Counted from the stretch's first letter, positions 1 to 6,690 are shown. The stretch: DNA of 10,056 nucleotides from Collinsella sp. (GCA_019414465.1 DXLY01000067.1:1-10056); one strand, 5' to 3'. Numbers and translations are program-made. Notes: a model not told the origin generated them from the sequence alone.

Positions 1-617
1 TTGATGTTCAGATTGCCTATAGCGGAGCAGATGCTGCCAAGGCGATTTTGGAGCAGGAGTTCGATCTGGCGCTGCTGGACGTCATGCTGCCCGATATCGA
101 CGGCTTTGAGTTGCTGCGCACCATCCGCGCTGGCCATACCTATCCCGTTATTATGCTGACGGCGCGCGATGCCCAGCAGGATAAGATCGAGGGCCTTTCG
201 CTTGGCGCGGACGATTACGTGGTTAAGCCGTTCCGTCCGCTGGAGCTCATCGCGCGCGTGCACGCTCAGCTTCGCCGCTACACCAGCTACGGTAGCCGTG
301 CACAGGCGGCCGAGTCGCCGACCATTCAGCTCGAGGGCTTGGAGATCAACCGCGATGCTCGTTCCGTGACAGTGGACGGTTCACCGGTACGCCTCACACC
401 CACCGAGTATTCAATCTTGCTGTATCTGGTCGAGCATCGCGGCAGCGTGGTGGCCGTGGAGGACCTGTTCCGCGCGGTGTGGAGCGAGGATTTTATGCCC
501 GGCTCCAACAATACGGTGATGGTGCATATTCGCCACTTGCGCGAAAAGATCGGCGACGACGCACAAAAGCCGCGCTTTATCAAAAACGTCTGGGGCGTCG
601 GCTACATAATCGAATAA
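1..617 (+). CDS. VanR-type OmpR-family response regulator (5' partial)
   Basis: The reading frame is open from base 3, so the gene begins before the window; the TTG at 48 is internal, not a start. The visible 204 residues lack roughly the first 30 of a normal ~232-residue protein. The receiver domain shows the phospho-acceptor Asp (visible residue 26, in LLDVMLPD), the conserved Thr in IMLTARD and the Lys in VVKPF. A C-terminal winged-helix DNA-binding domain follows, ending NVWGVGYIIE. The stretches PFRPLELIARV and NNTVMVHIRHLREKI resemble VanR of glycopeptide-resistance clusters closely. The family is phosphorylated by a partner kinase and then binds promoters. The kinase gene follows after 25 bases, so the two form one operon. 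Its targets are unknown: VanR-like regulators are common outside van clusters, and no van enzymes are visible. Family assignment is firm; a role in antibiotic sensing is only a possibility. Confidence 0.9.
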   Translation, partial: DVQIAYSGADAAKAILEQEFDLALLDVMLPDIDGFELLRTIRAGHTYPVIMLTARDAQQDKIEGLSLGADDYVVKPFRPLELIARVHAQLRRYTSYGSRAQAAESPTIQLEGLEINRDARSVTVDGSPVRLTPTEYSILLYLVEHRGSVVAVEDLFRAVWSEDFMPGSNNTVMVHIRHLREKIGDDAQKPRFIKNVWGVGYIIE

Positions 618-642
618 CGCCTTTGATGGTGGGGAAGTGGAT

Positions 643-1881
643 ATGACAAAAGACGATAGGCAGGCATTCGAGGTACCCGATCGGCTCTTTGATTACGTGA
701 GGTCGGTCGTCGACAACCGTGCGCTTGCAACGGTGCTGCTCTTTTTGCTGAGCCTGCTGCTGATTGGCATCGACAACATCGTCGGAATCTTGGCGGTGCT
801 GCTTGTTGGCTTTTTGCTGATCGATCGATTTGAGATCGTGCGCCGCTGCGTGGTGATTGGCGGCGCCGCGTGGGCCATGACGTTGGCGATTGGCGCCATG
901 GCGCTCGGCGGCATCGAAGGGCCGGTGCTGTTCGATGCCGGCTTTGTATTCAACATGCTTGGCTTTGTGCTGGCGCTTGCCGCGTGCGTGCTGTTCTTGT
1001 GCGGCCGTGCCCTGTACTACCAGGGCTACGAACAGGGCGAGCAGCATGCCGATTGTGTGCTGGCCGCTCGTATTCAAGATCGCCTGATCGATCACCCCGA
1101 CACCTGGGACAACATCGACGGCGACTTCTTGGAGGTCGAGGGCGCCCTTAACCGCGTGCGTGACCGTGAGCGCAAGGTGCAGCAAGCTCTGCGTGACGAG
1201 TCGCATCGCAAGGACGATCTGGTCACGTACTTGGCACATGACCTACGCACCCCGCTTGCCAGTGTGGTGGGCTATCTTTCGCTGCTGCAAGAGGCTCCTG
1301 AGCTGCCGGTTGAGCAACGTGCGCACTTTACGGGCGTGGCTCTCGACAAGGCGCACCGGCTCGATGCGCTCATCGAAGAGTTCTTCGATATCACGCGCTT
1401 TGACTTCCACGATATCGTGCTCACGCGCGGCTATGTTGATCTGGGGTTGCTGCTGGCTCAGGTGGCTGACGAGTTCTATCCCATCCTCAACGAGCAGCAT
1501 AAGGAAGTCCAAGTTGATATTCGCGAGGACCTGACGGTGCTCGTGGATGGCGACAAAATGGCTCGCGTGTTCAACAACATCATGAAAAACGCTATTGCCT
1601 ATAGCTATGAGGGCTCGACCATCACGATCGAGGCCAGACGCCGGGACGGCGGTGGCGTGCGCGTGCGCTTTATCAATCAGGGCGATCCCATCCCTGAGGC
1701 AAAGCTCAAGGTGATCTTTGAGAAGTTCTATCGCCTGGATGCGGCGCGTGCGACCAATCGCGGTGGTGCCGGTTTGGGCCTTGCTATTGCCAAGGAGATC
1801 ATCGCGGCACACGGCGGTACCGTTGCATGTGAATCGACGCCCGAACACACGATATTCACCATCGAGCTGCCCGCCGCATAG
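643..1881 (+). CDS. VanS-type membrane sensor histidine kinase
   Basis: 412-residue sensor kinase, partner of the upstream VanR-like regulator. The start chosen is ATG at 643, because GGGGAAG at 631-637 gives ideal Shine-Dalgarno spacing; the in-frame GTG at 637 lies inside that site. Four hydrophobic segments near residues 27-43, 46-60, 70-90 and 101-121 are joined by short loops, leaving little extracytoplasmic domain. A charged, probably coiled-coil linker (about 160-192) leads to the dimerisation/phospho-acceptor helix with His199 in YLAHDLRTPL. The ATPase domain has the N box (Asn316 in MKNAIAYS) and the G2 box GGAGLGLAIAKEI from residue 374. In place of the usual DxGxG box it has NQGDPIP, a variant shared with VanS, as is IFEKFYRLDAARA. 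The family autophosphorylates on His and passes phosphate to VanR. The signal is unknown; few exposed residues suggest sensing within the membrane. Kinase assignment is certain, VanS subfamily very likely. Confidence 0.93.
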   Translation: MTKDDRQAFEVPDRLFDYVRSVVDNRALATVLLFLLSLLLIGIDNIVGILAVLLVGFLLIDRFEIVRRCVVIGGAAWAMTLAIGAMALGGIEGPVLFDAGFVFNMLGFVLALAACVLFLCGRALYYQGYEQGEQHADCVLAARIQDRLIDHPDTWDNIDGDFLEVEGALNRVRDRERKVQQALRDESHRKDDLVTYLAHDLRTPLASVVGYLSLLQEAPELPVEQRAHFTGVALDKAHRLDALIEEFFDITRFDFHDIVLTRGYVDLGLLLAQVADEFYPILNEQHKEVQVDIREDLTVLVDGDKMARVFNNIMKNAIAYSYEGSTITIEARRRDGGGVRVRFINQGDPIPEAKLKVIFEKFYRLDAARATNRGGAGLGLAIAKEIIAAHGGTVACESTPEHTIFTIELPAA

Positions 1882-1902
1882 CTAGCGTGCCCTTACAAAC
1901 AC

Positions 1903-1930
1903 TTGACAATGTGCTCACGTGCGTATGAGC
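1903..1930 (+). promoter_or_regulatory. Candidate sigma-A promoter for pstB with overlapping inverted repeat
   Basis: A perfect -35 hexamer TTGACA lies at 1903-1908, and a partial -10 TATGAG at 1924-1929 follows after a shorter than ideal 15-base spacer. An inverted repeat, GCTCA at 1913-1917 and TGAGC at 1926-1930, overlaps the spacer and -10 and could be an operator. No terminator is visible after the kinase gene, so pstB may also be reached by read-through. The -35 is convincing; the -10 and operator are tentative. Confidence 0.45.
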
Positions 1931-1942
1931 CGCGATTCCTAC

Positions 1943-1969
1943 TATCGATACTGCTGAATTGATATCGAT
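1943..1969 (+). repeat. Two TATCGAT boxes, 20 bases apart, before pstB
   Basis: TATCGAT occurs at 1943-1949 and again at 1963-1969, a start-to-start distance of 20 bases, about two DNA turns. Each contains the palindrome ATCGAT. They lie between the candidate promoter and the pstB ribosome-binding site, within the expected untranslated leader. Direct repeats at a helical period are typical of OmpR-family binding sites, but the sequence matches no Pho box I know. Chance similarity is possible. Confidence 0.3.
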
Positions 1970-1984
1970 GTGGAGGTATGCGGT

Positions 1985-2860
1985 ATGACGGCTGCTGCGG
2001 CTGTGGAGCCCACGGAGCTTGAAGAACTCATGGAAGCGCAGGCCGAGGCCGCGCATGAGCGCGAGGTTGGGGATGCGACTCGCCCCACGGCAGAGGATCT
2101 TGCCGCCTCGCCGACGCGCATCGACGTCGAGGGCCTCGACCTGTTCTATGGCGACCACCATGCGCTCAAGGACGTGAATATCAAGATCCGCGACAAGCAG
2201 ATCACCTCGTTCATCGGGCCTTCGGGCTGCGGAAAGTCCACGTTGCTGCGCTGCTTTAACCGCATGAACGACGGCATCAAGGATTGCCGCATCGAGGGCA
2301 AGATTGCGCTCGATGGTCAAGATATCCTGGGCGATTGCGACATCTGCCGTTTGCGCCAGCGCGTGGGCATGGTGTTCCAACGCCCCAACCCATTTCCCAT
2401 GAGCATCTACGACAACGTCGCCTACGGTCCTCGCGGTATGGGTGTGCGCGACCGCGCCGTGCTCGATGAGCTGGTCGAGGACTCCCTGCGTCGCGCTGCC
2501 CTGTGGGACGAGGTCAAGGACAAGCTCAAAGAGTCGGGCCTGGGTCTTTCGGGTGGACAGCAGCAGCGCCTGTGCATCGCCCGCGCACTTGCCGTGCAGC
2601 CCGACATTCTGCTGATGGACGAGCCGACTTCGGCACTCGACCCTGTGTCGACGTTGGTGGTGGAGCAGCTGGCCTGCGAGCTCAAGGAGACCTGCACGCT
2701 GGTGGTCGTGACGCACAACATGCAGCAGGCCGCGCGTATTTCCGATTCGGTTGCGTTCTTTTTGCTGGGTGAGCTGGTGGAGCACGCGCCCACCGCGCAA
2801 CTCTTTAAGAATCCGTCCGATCCGCGCACCGCGGATTATTTGACGGGGCGTTTTGGCTGA
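1985..2860 (+). CDS. pstB: Phosphate ABC transporter ATP-binding protein PstB
   Basis: 291-residue cytoplasmic ATPase that powers phosphate import through the PstCA channel with the binding protein PstS. The start is ATG at 1985, preceded by GGAGG at 1972-1976 with 8-base spacing. The ABC domain has Walker A GPSGCGKST at 78-86, the PstB-typical VFQRPNPFPMSIYDN after the Q loop, signature LSGGQQQR from 188, Walker B LLMDEP with Asp212-Glu213, the SALDP D-loop and the His of VVVTHNMQQAA. The C terminus DYLTGRFG matches PstB family ends. Family members are about 250-260 residues; the extra length is an acidic, alanine-rich leader of some 44 residues, probably disordered. It stands without pstS, pstC, pstA or phoU in view, between two two-component systems. 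The downstream regulator and kinase are plausible phosphate controllers of it. Identification is near certain. Confidence 0.97.
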   Translation: MTAAAAVEPTELEELMEAQAEAAHEREVGDATRPTAEDLAASPTRIDVEGLDLFYGDHHALKDVNIKIRDKQITSFIGPSGCGKSTLLRCFNRMNDGIKDCRIEGKIALDGQDILGDCDICRLRQRVGMVFQRPNPFPMSIYDNVAYGPRGMGVRDRAVLDELVEDSLRRAALWDEVKDKLKESGLGLSGGQQQRLCIARALAVQPDILLMDEPTSALDPVSTLVVEQLACELKETCTLVVVTHNMQQAARISDSVAFFLLGELVEHAPTAQLFKNPSDPRTADYLTGRFG

Positions 2861-2862
2861 CG

Positions 2863-2894
2863 CTGTCTTTTACAGGTGCCTTTAGGGTTAAGAT
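2863..2894 (+). promoter_or_regulatory. Candidate promoter/operator before the second response regulator
   Basis: The 64-base gap after pstB has CTGT (2863-2866) and ACAG (2872-2875) as an inverted repeat around CTTTT. TTTACA at 2869-2874 resembles a -35, with TAAGAT at 2889-2894 as a possible -10, but the 14-base spacer is short. Transcription could instead continue from pstB, since no terminator is seen. The CTGTC start and TTTACA recall elements of known Pho boxes, yet no full tandem repeat is present, so this remains weak. Confidence 0.25.
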
Positions 2895-2924
2895 GCGGTC
2901 ATATCGGCCGCAAAGGGGTTCAAC

Positions 2925-3653
2925 ATGATCTATTACGTCGAGGACGATGACAACATCAGGGATTTGACAGTCTACGCGCTGCGCAAGCAGGGAATCGAGG
3001 CCGAGGGCTTTTCGTGTGATGGCGAGTTTAAAGCTGCCGTGGCGCGACGGGTGCCCGATGCTGTGCTGCTCGATATCATGCTGCCCGACACCGATGGCTT
3101 GGCGATTATGCGTCGCCTGCGTGCCGATCGCCTGACGGCGACGGTGCCCATCATGATGCTTACCGCCAAAGACACCGAACTCGACAAGGTGATGGCGCTC
3201 GATGGCGGTGCCGACGATTACCTGACTAAGCCGTTTTCGCTCATGGAGCTTGCGAGCCGCTGCCGCGCACTGCTGCGTCGCGGCGGCATGGTCAAGCAGG
3301 CGAGCGATGTGCTCAGCGTGGGCGACATCGTGCTTTCGCCTAGCCATCGCGAGGTGACCGTTGCCGGCGAGCCGCTTAAGCTCACCCTGCGCGAGTTCGA
3401 CCTGCTCGAGTACCTCATGCGCAAGCCCGGCGTGGTCTTTACCCGCGAGTCGTTGCTGCAGAGCGTGTGGGGCTGGGACTTCGACGGCGGTTCGCGCACC
3501 GTTGACGTGCACGTGCAGACGCTTCGCCAAAAACTGGGCGAGCATGCCAGCGCCATCGAGACCGTGCGCGGCGTGGGTTATCGCCTGGCCGAGCCTTCTG
3601 CCGGTGATGGTGCCGAAGGCGACGACACCGCGGCCACCGCATCGGAGGAGTAA
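2925..3653 (+). CDS. OmpR/PhoB-type response regulator
   Basis: 242-residue DNA-binding regulator. The ATG at 2925 follows AAAGGGG (2912-2918) by 6 bases. The receiver domain (about 1-115) holds the acidic pocket Glu6-Asp7-Asp8, phospho-acceptor Asp50 in LLDIMLPD, Thr80 and Lys102 in TKPF. The winged-helix effector domain (about 125-222) includes LTLREFDLLEYLM, RTVDVHVQTLRQKLG and the terminal RGVGYRLAE. An acidic Ala/Asp/Glu tail of about 18 residues follows and is probably unstructured. The sensor kinase gene starts 3 bases after the stop, and its ribosome-binding site lies in the last codons of this gene, so the two are likely translationally coupled. The position beside pstB and the PhoR-like partner suggest control of phosphate genes (PhoB/PhoP role). 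A WalR- or RegX3-like role cannot be excluded from sequence alone. Confidence 0.92.
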   Translation: MIYYVEDDDNIRDLTVYALRKQGIEAEGFSCDGEFKAAVARRVPDAVLLDIMLPDTDGLAIMRRLRADRLTATVPIMMLTAKDTELDKVMALDGGADDYLTKPFSLMELASRCRALLRRGGMVKQASDVLSVGDIVLSPSHREVTVAGEPLKLTLREFDLLEYLMRKPGVVFTRESLLQSVWGWDFDGGSRTVDVHVQTLRQKLGEHASAIETVRGVGYRLAEPSAGDGAEGDDTAATASEE

Positions 3654-3656
3654 CCC

Positions 3657-5081
3657 GTGGTCTTCGCCCCCCAGGGAAAACATACGCTGTCGCACCGCGT
3701 TTTTGTGACGATCTTTGTCTGCGCCATGGCGGTTATCGTGGCGTTTACGGTGCTGGGTGCGTTCTTTGTGCAAAACACTTTGGCGGATGCCACGAGTGCC
3801 AATCTGGCGCAGGAAACCGAGCTCATTGCTGCCGCCCTCGACGAGCAGCAGGAGCCCATTCCGTTCTTGCGAAGCCTCGATCGCGAGGATCTTCGTATCA
3901 CGCTGATCAATAAGGACGGATCTGTTGCCTACGACAACGAGGCGTCGCCTTCCACACTGCCCAACCATGGCGATCGCCCCGAGGTCATCGAGGCCTTTGA
4001 GAGTGGTTCGGGTTCCGCGGAGCGCGCAAGCTCTACACTCGACGAGATTATGCTGTATCGCGCCGTCACCCTTGATAACGGCCAGGTCGTTCGCTTGGCG
4101 CAGGCCCAGCCTGGCGTTGCGGCGATTTTGCTGTCGATGCTGGCGCCGATGCTGCTTATCGCAGCAGCGGGTGCAGTACTCTCGTTTTTTATGGCGCGCC
4201 GTGAGTCCCGTGCCATCATCGCGCCGTTGCAAGAGGTGGATTTGGATCACCCACGCCGTAGCTATGAGCACGCCTATGCCGAGATGGTCCCCATGCTTGA
4301 GCGCATCGAGTCGCAGCGCCAGGAACTCAAGCGCCAAATGGCGGTGCTAGCGGACAACGACCGTATGCGCCGCGAGTTCACGGCGAATATCACCCATGAG
4401 CTCAAGACGCCGCTTACGGCGATTTCGGGCTATGCCGAGCTCATCGCAAATGGCATGGTCGAGGGCGAGGACGACCTGCGCAACTTTGGCGGTCGCATCT
4501 ATCGTGAGGCGGGCCGCTTGGCAGCGCTTGTCAACGACATCCTTACGCTGTCTAACTTGGACGAGGCCGAACGTGCAACTGAAGGCGAGGCAGTGCCCAT
4601 TGGGTCCACGGAGCCTATTGAGCTCTCGCGTGCGATCTACGCGGTTGAGCAGCGTCTTGAACAGGTCGCCCGTCAGGTGGATGTGACGATAAGTCATGAG
4701 ACCAAGCCTGTGGTCATCGAAGGCGTGTCGCGCTTGGTCGACGAGCTCATCTATAATCTGGCAAGCAACGCCATCCGCTACAATCGGCCCGGCGGTACGG
4801 TTACGCTGCAGTGCGGCACCAACGACAAAGGTCATCCGTTCCTCGCTGTCGCCGACACGGGAATCGGTATCGCGCCTGAAGAACAGGGCAAGGTATTTGA
4901 GCGGTTCTATCGCGTGGACAAGAGTAGGTCCAAGGCACGCGGCGGAACCGGCCTGGGGCTTGCCATTGTCAAGCATGCGGCCCTGTATCATCACGCCACG
5001 CTCGATCTATCGAGCGAGTTGGGCGTGGGAACCACCATTACGGTGGCGTTTCCCATACAGCAGGACGAGCCATTCGCATAG
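3657..5081 (+). CDS. phoR: PhoR-type sensor histidine kinase
   Basis: 474-residue membrane kinase starting at GTG 3657; GGAGG at 3644-3648 gives 8-base spacing and is embedded in the end of the regulator gene. The membrane helix at about 15-38 is followed by an extracytoplasmic domain (39-154) with RITLINKDGSVAYDNE, a pattern of the PAS-like sensor folds in PhoR/WalK kinases, then a second helix at about 155-179. A linker leads to the phospho-acceptor helix with His247 in FTANITHELKTPL. The ATPase domain has Asn371 in LASNAIRYN, the G1 box ADTGIGIAPEEQGKVFERFY and the G2 box GGTGLGLAIVKHA. The protein should autophosphorylate on His247 and phosphorylate the adjacent regulator. The family senses phosphate status indirectly, often via Pst/PhoU, so pstB just upstream fits. 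PhoR is the best label, but the true stimulus is inferred. Confidence 0.9.
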   Translation: MVFAPQGKHTLSHRVFVTIFVCAMAVIVAFTVLGAFFVQNTLADATSANLAQETELIAAALDEQQEPIPFLRSLDREDLRITLINKDGSVAYDNEASPSTLPNHGDRPEVIEAFESGSGSAERASSTLDEIMLYRAVTLDNGQVVRLAQAQPGVAAILLSMLAPMLLIAAAGAVLSFFMARRESRAIIAPLQEVDLDHPRRSYEHAYAEMVPMLERIESQRQELKRQMAVLADNDRMRREFTANITHELKTPLTAISGYAELIANGMVEGEDDLRNFGGRIYREAGRLAALVNDILTLSNLDEAERATEGEAVPIGSTEPIELSRAIYAVEQRLEQVARQVDVTISHETKPVVIEGVSRLVDELIYNLASNAIRYNRPGGTVTLQCGTNDKGHPFLAVADTGIGIAPEEQGKVFERFYRVDKSRSKARGGTGLGLAIVKHAALYHHATLDLSSELGVGTTITVAFPIQQDEPFA

Positions 5082-5106
5082 CGATACAACATAGATAATG
5101 ATGTAG

Positions 5107-5140
5107 ACGCCGCATTTGACTTTCGGGTGCGGCGTTGTTG
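5107..5140 (+). terminator. Probable intrinsic terminator after the PhoR-type kinase
   Basis: ACGCCGCA (5107-5114) and TGCGGCGT (5128-5135) form a perfect 8-pair GC-rich stem around a 13-base loop. The T-rich tail TTGTTG is imperfect, so termination may be partial. It lies 25 bases past the kinase stop and separates the signalling genes from the polysaccharide genes. Confidence 0.6.
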
Positions 5141-5167
5141 TGCAATTTTACGATTGCTTCCGACTTT

Positions 5168-5227
5168 TTTACAGGAGAGCCTGTTTCTTATGTATAGAGT
5201 TTGGTCTCGGTAAAAAGATGCGATAAC
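5168..5227 (+). promoter_or_regulatory. Candidate promoter region and operator hairpin of the polysaccharide operon
   Basis: The gap before the Wzz-like gene lacks ORFs and is AT-rich. TTTACA at 5168-5173 may be a -35, with TATGTA at 5189-5194 (15-base spacer) or TATAGA at 5193-5198 (19-base spacer) as -10. An inverted repeat, ACAGG (5171-5175) and CCTGT (5180-5184) around AGAG, sits between them where a repressor could bind. A second option is TTTGGT (5200-5205) with GATAAC (5222-5227). No element is a full consensus, so the exact promoter is uncertain, but some promoter is required here because a terminator precedes it. Confidence 0.35.
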
Positions 5228-5230
5228 ATA

Positions 5231-5250
5231 CGGACAGTTTTGTCAATCCG
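5231..5250 (+). repeat. Imperfect inverted repeat in the polysaccharide operon leader
   Basis: CGGACA at 5231-5236 is mirrored by TGTC at 5241-5244 and TCCG at 5247-5250, giving two nested inverted arms (GACA/TGTC and CGGA/TCCG) with an AA bulge. It lies 26 bases before the start codon, so it could be an operator or a short RNA hairpin near the ribosome-binding site. Read on the opposite strand TGTCAA gives TTGACA, but no matching -10 or gene follows there. Confidence 0.3.
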
Positions 5251-5276
5251 AACTGGGGAAATGAAAGGCAAGCTGC

Positions 5277-5933
5277 ATGACCCTTCTCGAACTGTTCCAG
5301 CTGCTGAAGAAGCACCTCAAGCTGGTCATCACCCTTCCGGTGGTCTGCGCGATCGCCATGGGCATCGTGTCCTTCGTTGCGATGGACAACACCTATACCG
5401 CGACGACGAGCATGTACATTCTCGCCAAGACCGACGATAGCGGTCAGATGAGCTACAACGATCTCTCGGCGAGCCAGATGCTTTCCAACGATATCGCCAC
5501 GCTGCTGGATAGCGATAGCGTTAAGAGCGGCGCCGCCAAAGAACTGGGCCTCACTGATCTGGATGACTACAAGGTGTCTGTTTCCTCCGAGACCACCACG
5601 CGTGTCATTACGCTTTCGGTTACCGGCACCGATGCCAAGGAGACGGCTGAGGTCGCAAAGGCCATTGCCAGCTCGGTGAGTACGGTCGCTCAGAACGTCG
5701 GCGCTGCCCAGAGCATCAACGTTATCGACGAGGCTAAGACCCCCGAAGCCCCCAGCGGCCCCAAGCGCACGCTGTATATTGCCGTCGCGTTCCTCGCCGG
5801 TATCTTTATCGCAGTTGCCTATGTCGTTTTGGCAGACATGCTCAATACCCGCATCCGCGGTGCCGAAGAGGCAGAAGAGCTCCTGGGTATTCCCGTTGTT
5901 GGCCGAATTCCGGCTATGAAAGGTGGTAAATAG
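5277..5933 (+). CDS. cpsC: Wzz/CpsC-type polysaccharide chain-length determinant and kinase adaptor
   Basis: 218-residue inner-membrane protein. The ATG at 5277 follows AAAGG (5264-5268) by 8 bases. It has the Wzz plan: a short cytoplasmic N terminus (LLELFQLLKKHLK), a first helix at about 16-36, an extracytoplasmic domain (37-165) with the family's typical early stretch TYTATTSMYIL, a proline motif PEAPSGPKR at 156-164, and a second helix at about 166-186. The cytoplasmic tail, including EEAEELLGIPVVGRIP, matches the segment that activates partner tyrosine kinases in Gram-positive CpsC/CapA proteins. It sets polymer length and docks the kinase encoded 2 bases downstream. At 218 residues it is of normal Gram-positive size, without the long coiled coil of Gram-negative Wzc or Wzz. 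The polysaccharide class is not deducible. Confidence 0.92.
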   Translation: MTLLELFQLLKKHLKLVITLPVVCAIAMGIVSFVAMDNTYTATTSMYILAKTDDSGQMSYNDLSASQMLSNDIATLLDSDSVKSGAAKELGLTDLDDYKVSVSSETTTRVITLSVTGTDAKETAEVAKAIASSVSTVAQNVGAAQSINVIDEAKTPEAPSGPKRTLYIAVAFLAGIFIAVAYVVLADMLNTRIRGAEEAEELLGIPVVGRIPAMKGGK

Positions 5934-5935
5934 GC

Positions 5936-6673
5936 ATGGCTAAGGCAAAGAACACCGATAAGCTCGTTGTGCAGAATGCCGCCAAGACCCTTCTGGCCAA
6001 CATCCGCTTTGCGAGCGTGGACGACCCCATTCGCACCATCACCGTTACCTCCTCGATTCCCAACGAGGGCAAGTCTACGGTTTCCATTAATCTTGCTCAG
6101 GCAATCGCCACGAGCGGCAAGAGTGTCCTGCTGGTCGAGGCTGATATGCGTCGCAGGTCCCTTGCCGATATGCTCGGCGTCCGCTCCCGCGGCGGACTCT
6201 ATGCAGTCCTGTCCGAGCAGGTTTCTATCGACCAGGCGATTGTCGAGACAGGTCAGAAGAATTTCTACTTCCTCGATGCCGAGCCGCATATTCCCAATCC
6301 TGCCGACATCATCGTCTCCCATCGCTTTGCCAAGCTGGTCAAGGCACTGTCTGCTAAGTTCCAGTACGTCATCTTCGATGCTCCTCCGGTCGGCACCTTC
6401 ATCGATGCTGCCGAGATTGCCAGCCTGACCGACGGCGCGCTGTTCGTGGTGCGCGAGGACTTTACCAAGCGCGAAGAGGCGCTCAACGCTATCGCCCAGC
6501 TTAAGAAGTCCGAGAAGGTCAAGCTCATCGGTACCGTCATGAATTACTGTGAGACCGAGACCAGCGAGTACTACTATTCTTACTACACCAAGGACGGTAA
6601 GAAGGTTAAGAAGGGCTCCGACGATCAGGGCACTTCCAAAAAGGGCATCTTCACCAACCGAGCAAACGTTTAG
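5936..6673 (+). CDS. cpsD: CpsD/Wze-type bacterial tyrosine kinase (BY-kinase)
   Basis: 245-residue cytoplasmic P-loop kinase. The ATG at 5936 is 2 bases after the previous stop; AAAGGTGG (5919-5926) is its ribosome-binding site, so translation is likely coupled. Walker A is SSIPNEGKST with Gly45-Lys46-Ser47. Walker A' reads LLVEADMRRRSL, with Glu68 where most BY-kinases have Asp, and Asp70 kept. The NPADII motif (121-126) and Walker B VIFDAPPVG with Asp148 follow. The C-terminal tyrosine cluster has Tyr212, 213, 214, 216 and 217 in EYYYSYY and is then Lys-rich. In this family the cluster is autophosphorylated in trans within a ring bound to the CpsC partner, and cycling between states controls polymer export. 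The phosphatase for these tyrosines is encoded next. Function is well supported; the effect of Glu68 is unknown. Confidence 0.93.
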   Translation: MAKAKNTDKLVVQNAAKTLLANIRFASVDDPIRTITVTSSIPNEGKSTVSINLAQAIATSGKSVLLVEADMRRRSLADMLGVRSRGGLYAVLSEQVSIDQAIVETGQKNFYFLDAEPHIPNPADIIVSHRFAKLVKALSAKFQYVIFDAPPVGTFIDAAEIASLTDGALFVVREDFTKREEALNAIAQLKKSEKVKLIGTVMNYCETETSEYYYSYYTKDGKKVKKGSDDQGTSKKGIFTNRANV

Positions 6674-6690
6674 TTGATTAAGGCTGACCT

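Noticed and set aside
1856..2800. 314-codon ORF on the - strand opposite pstB
   Set aside because: It overlaps the full ABC ATPase in antisense, shows no motif, and has no supporting start context.
2805..4337. 510-codon ORF on the - strand opposite the second regulator and kinase
   Set aside because: It crosses a promoter-like gap and two well-identified genes, and its His/Arg/Gln-rich product shows no domain. It is a by-product of codon bias.
5220..5250. Possible - strand promoter with TTGACA read from 5246 back to 5241
   Set aside because: No convincing -10 lies at the right distance, and the only sequence it could transcribe is the antisense of the kinase gene.
5261..5440. Out-of-frame ATG at 5261 near the start of the Wzz-like gene
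   Set aside because: The G-rich stretch before it is only 2 bases from the ATG, too close for ribosome binding, and its product has no recognisable feature. The Wzz frame from 5277 is clear.
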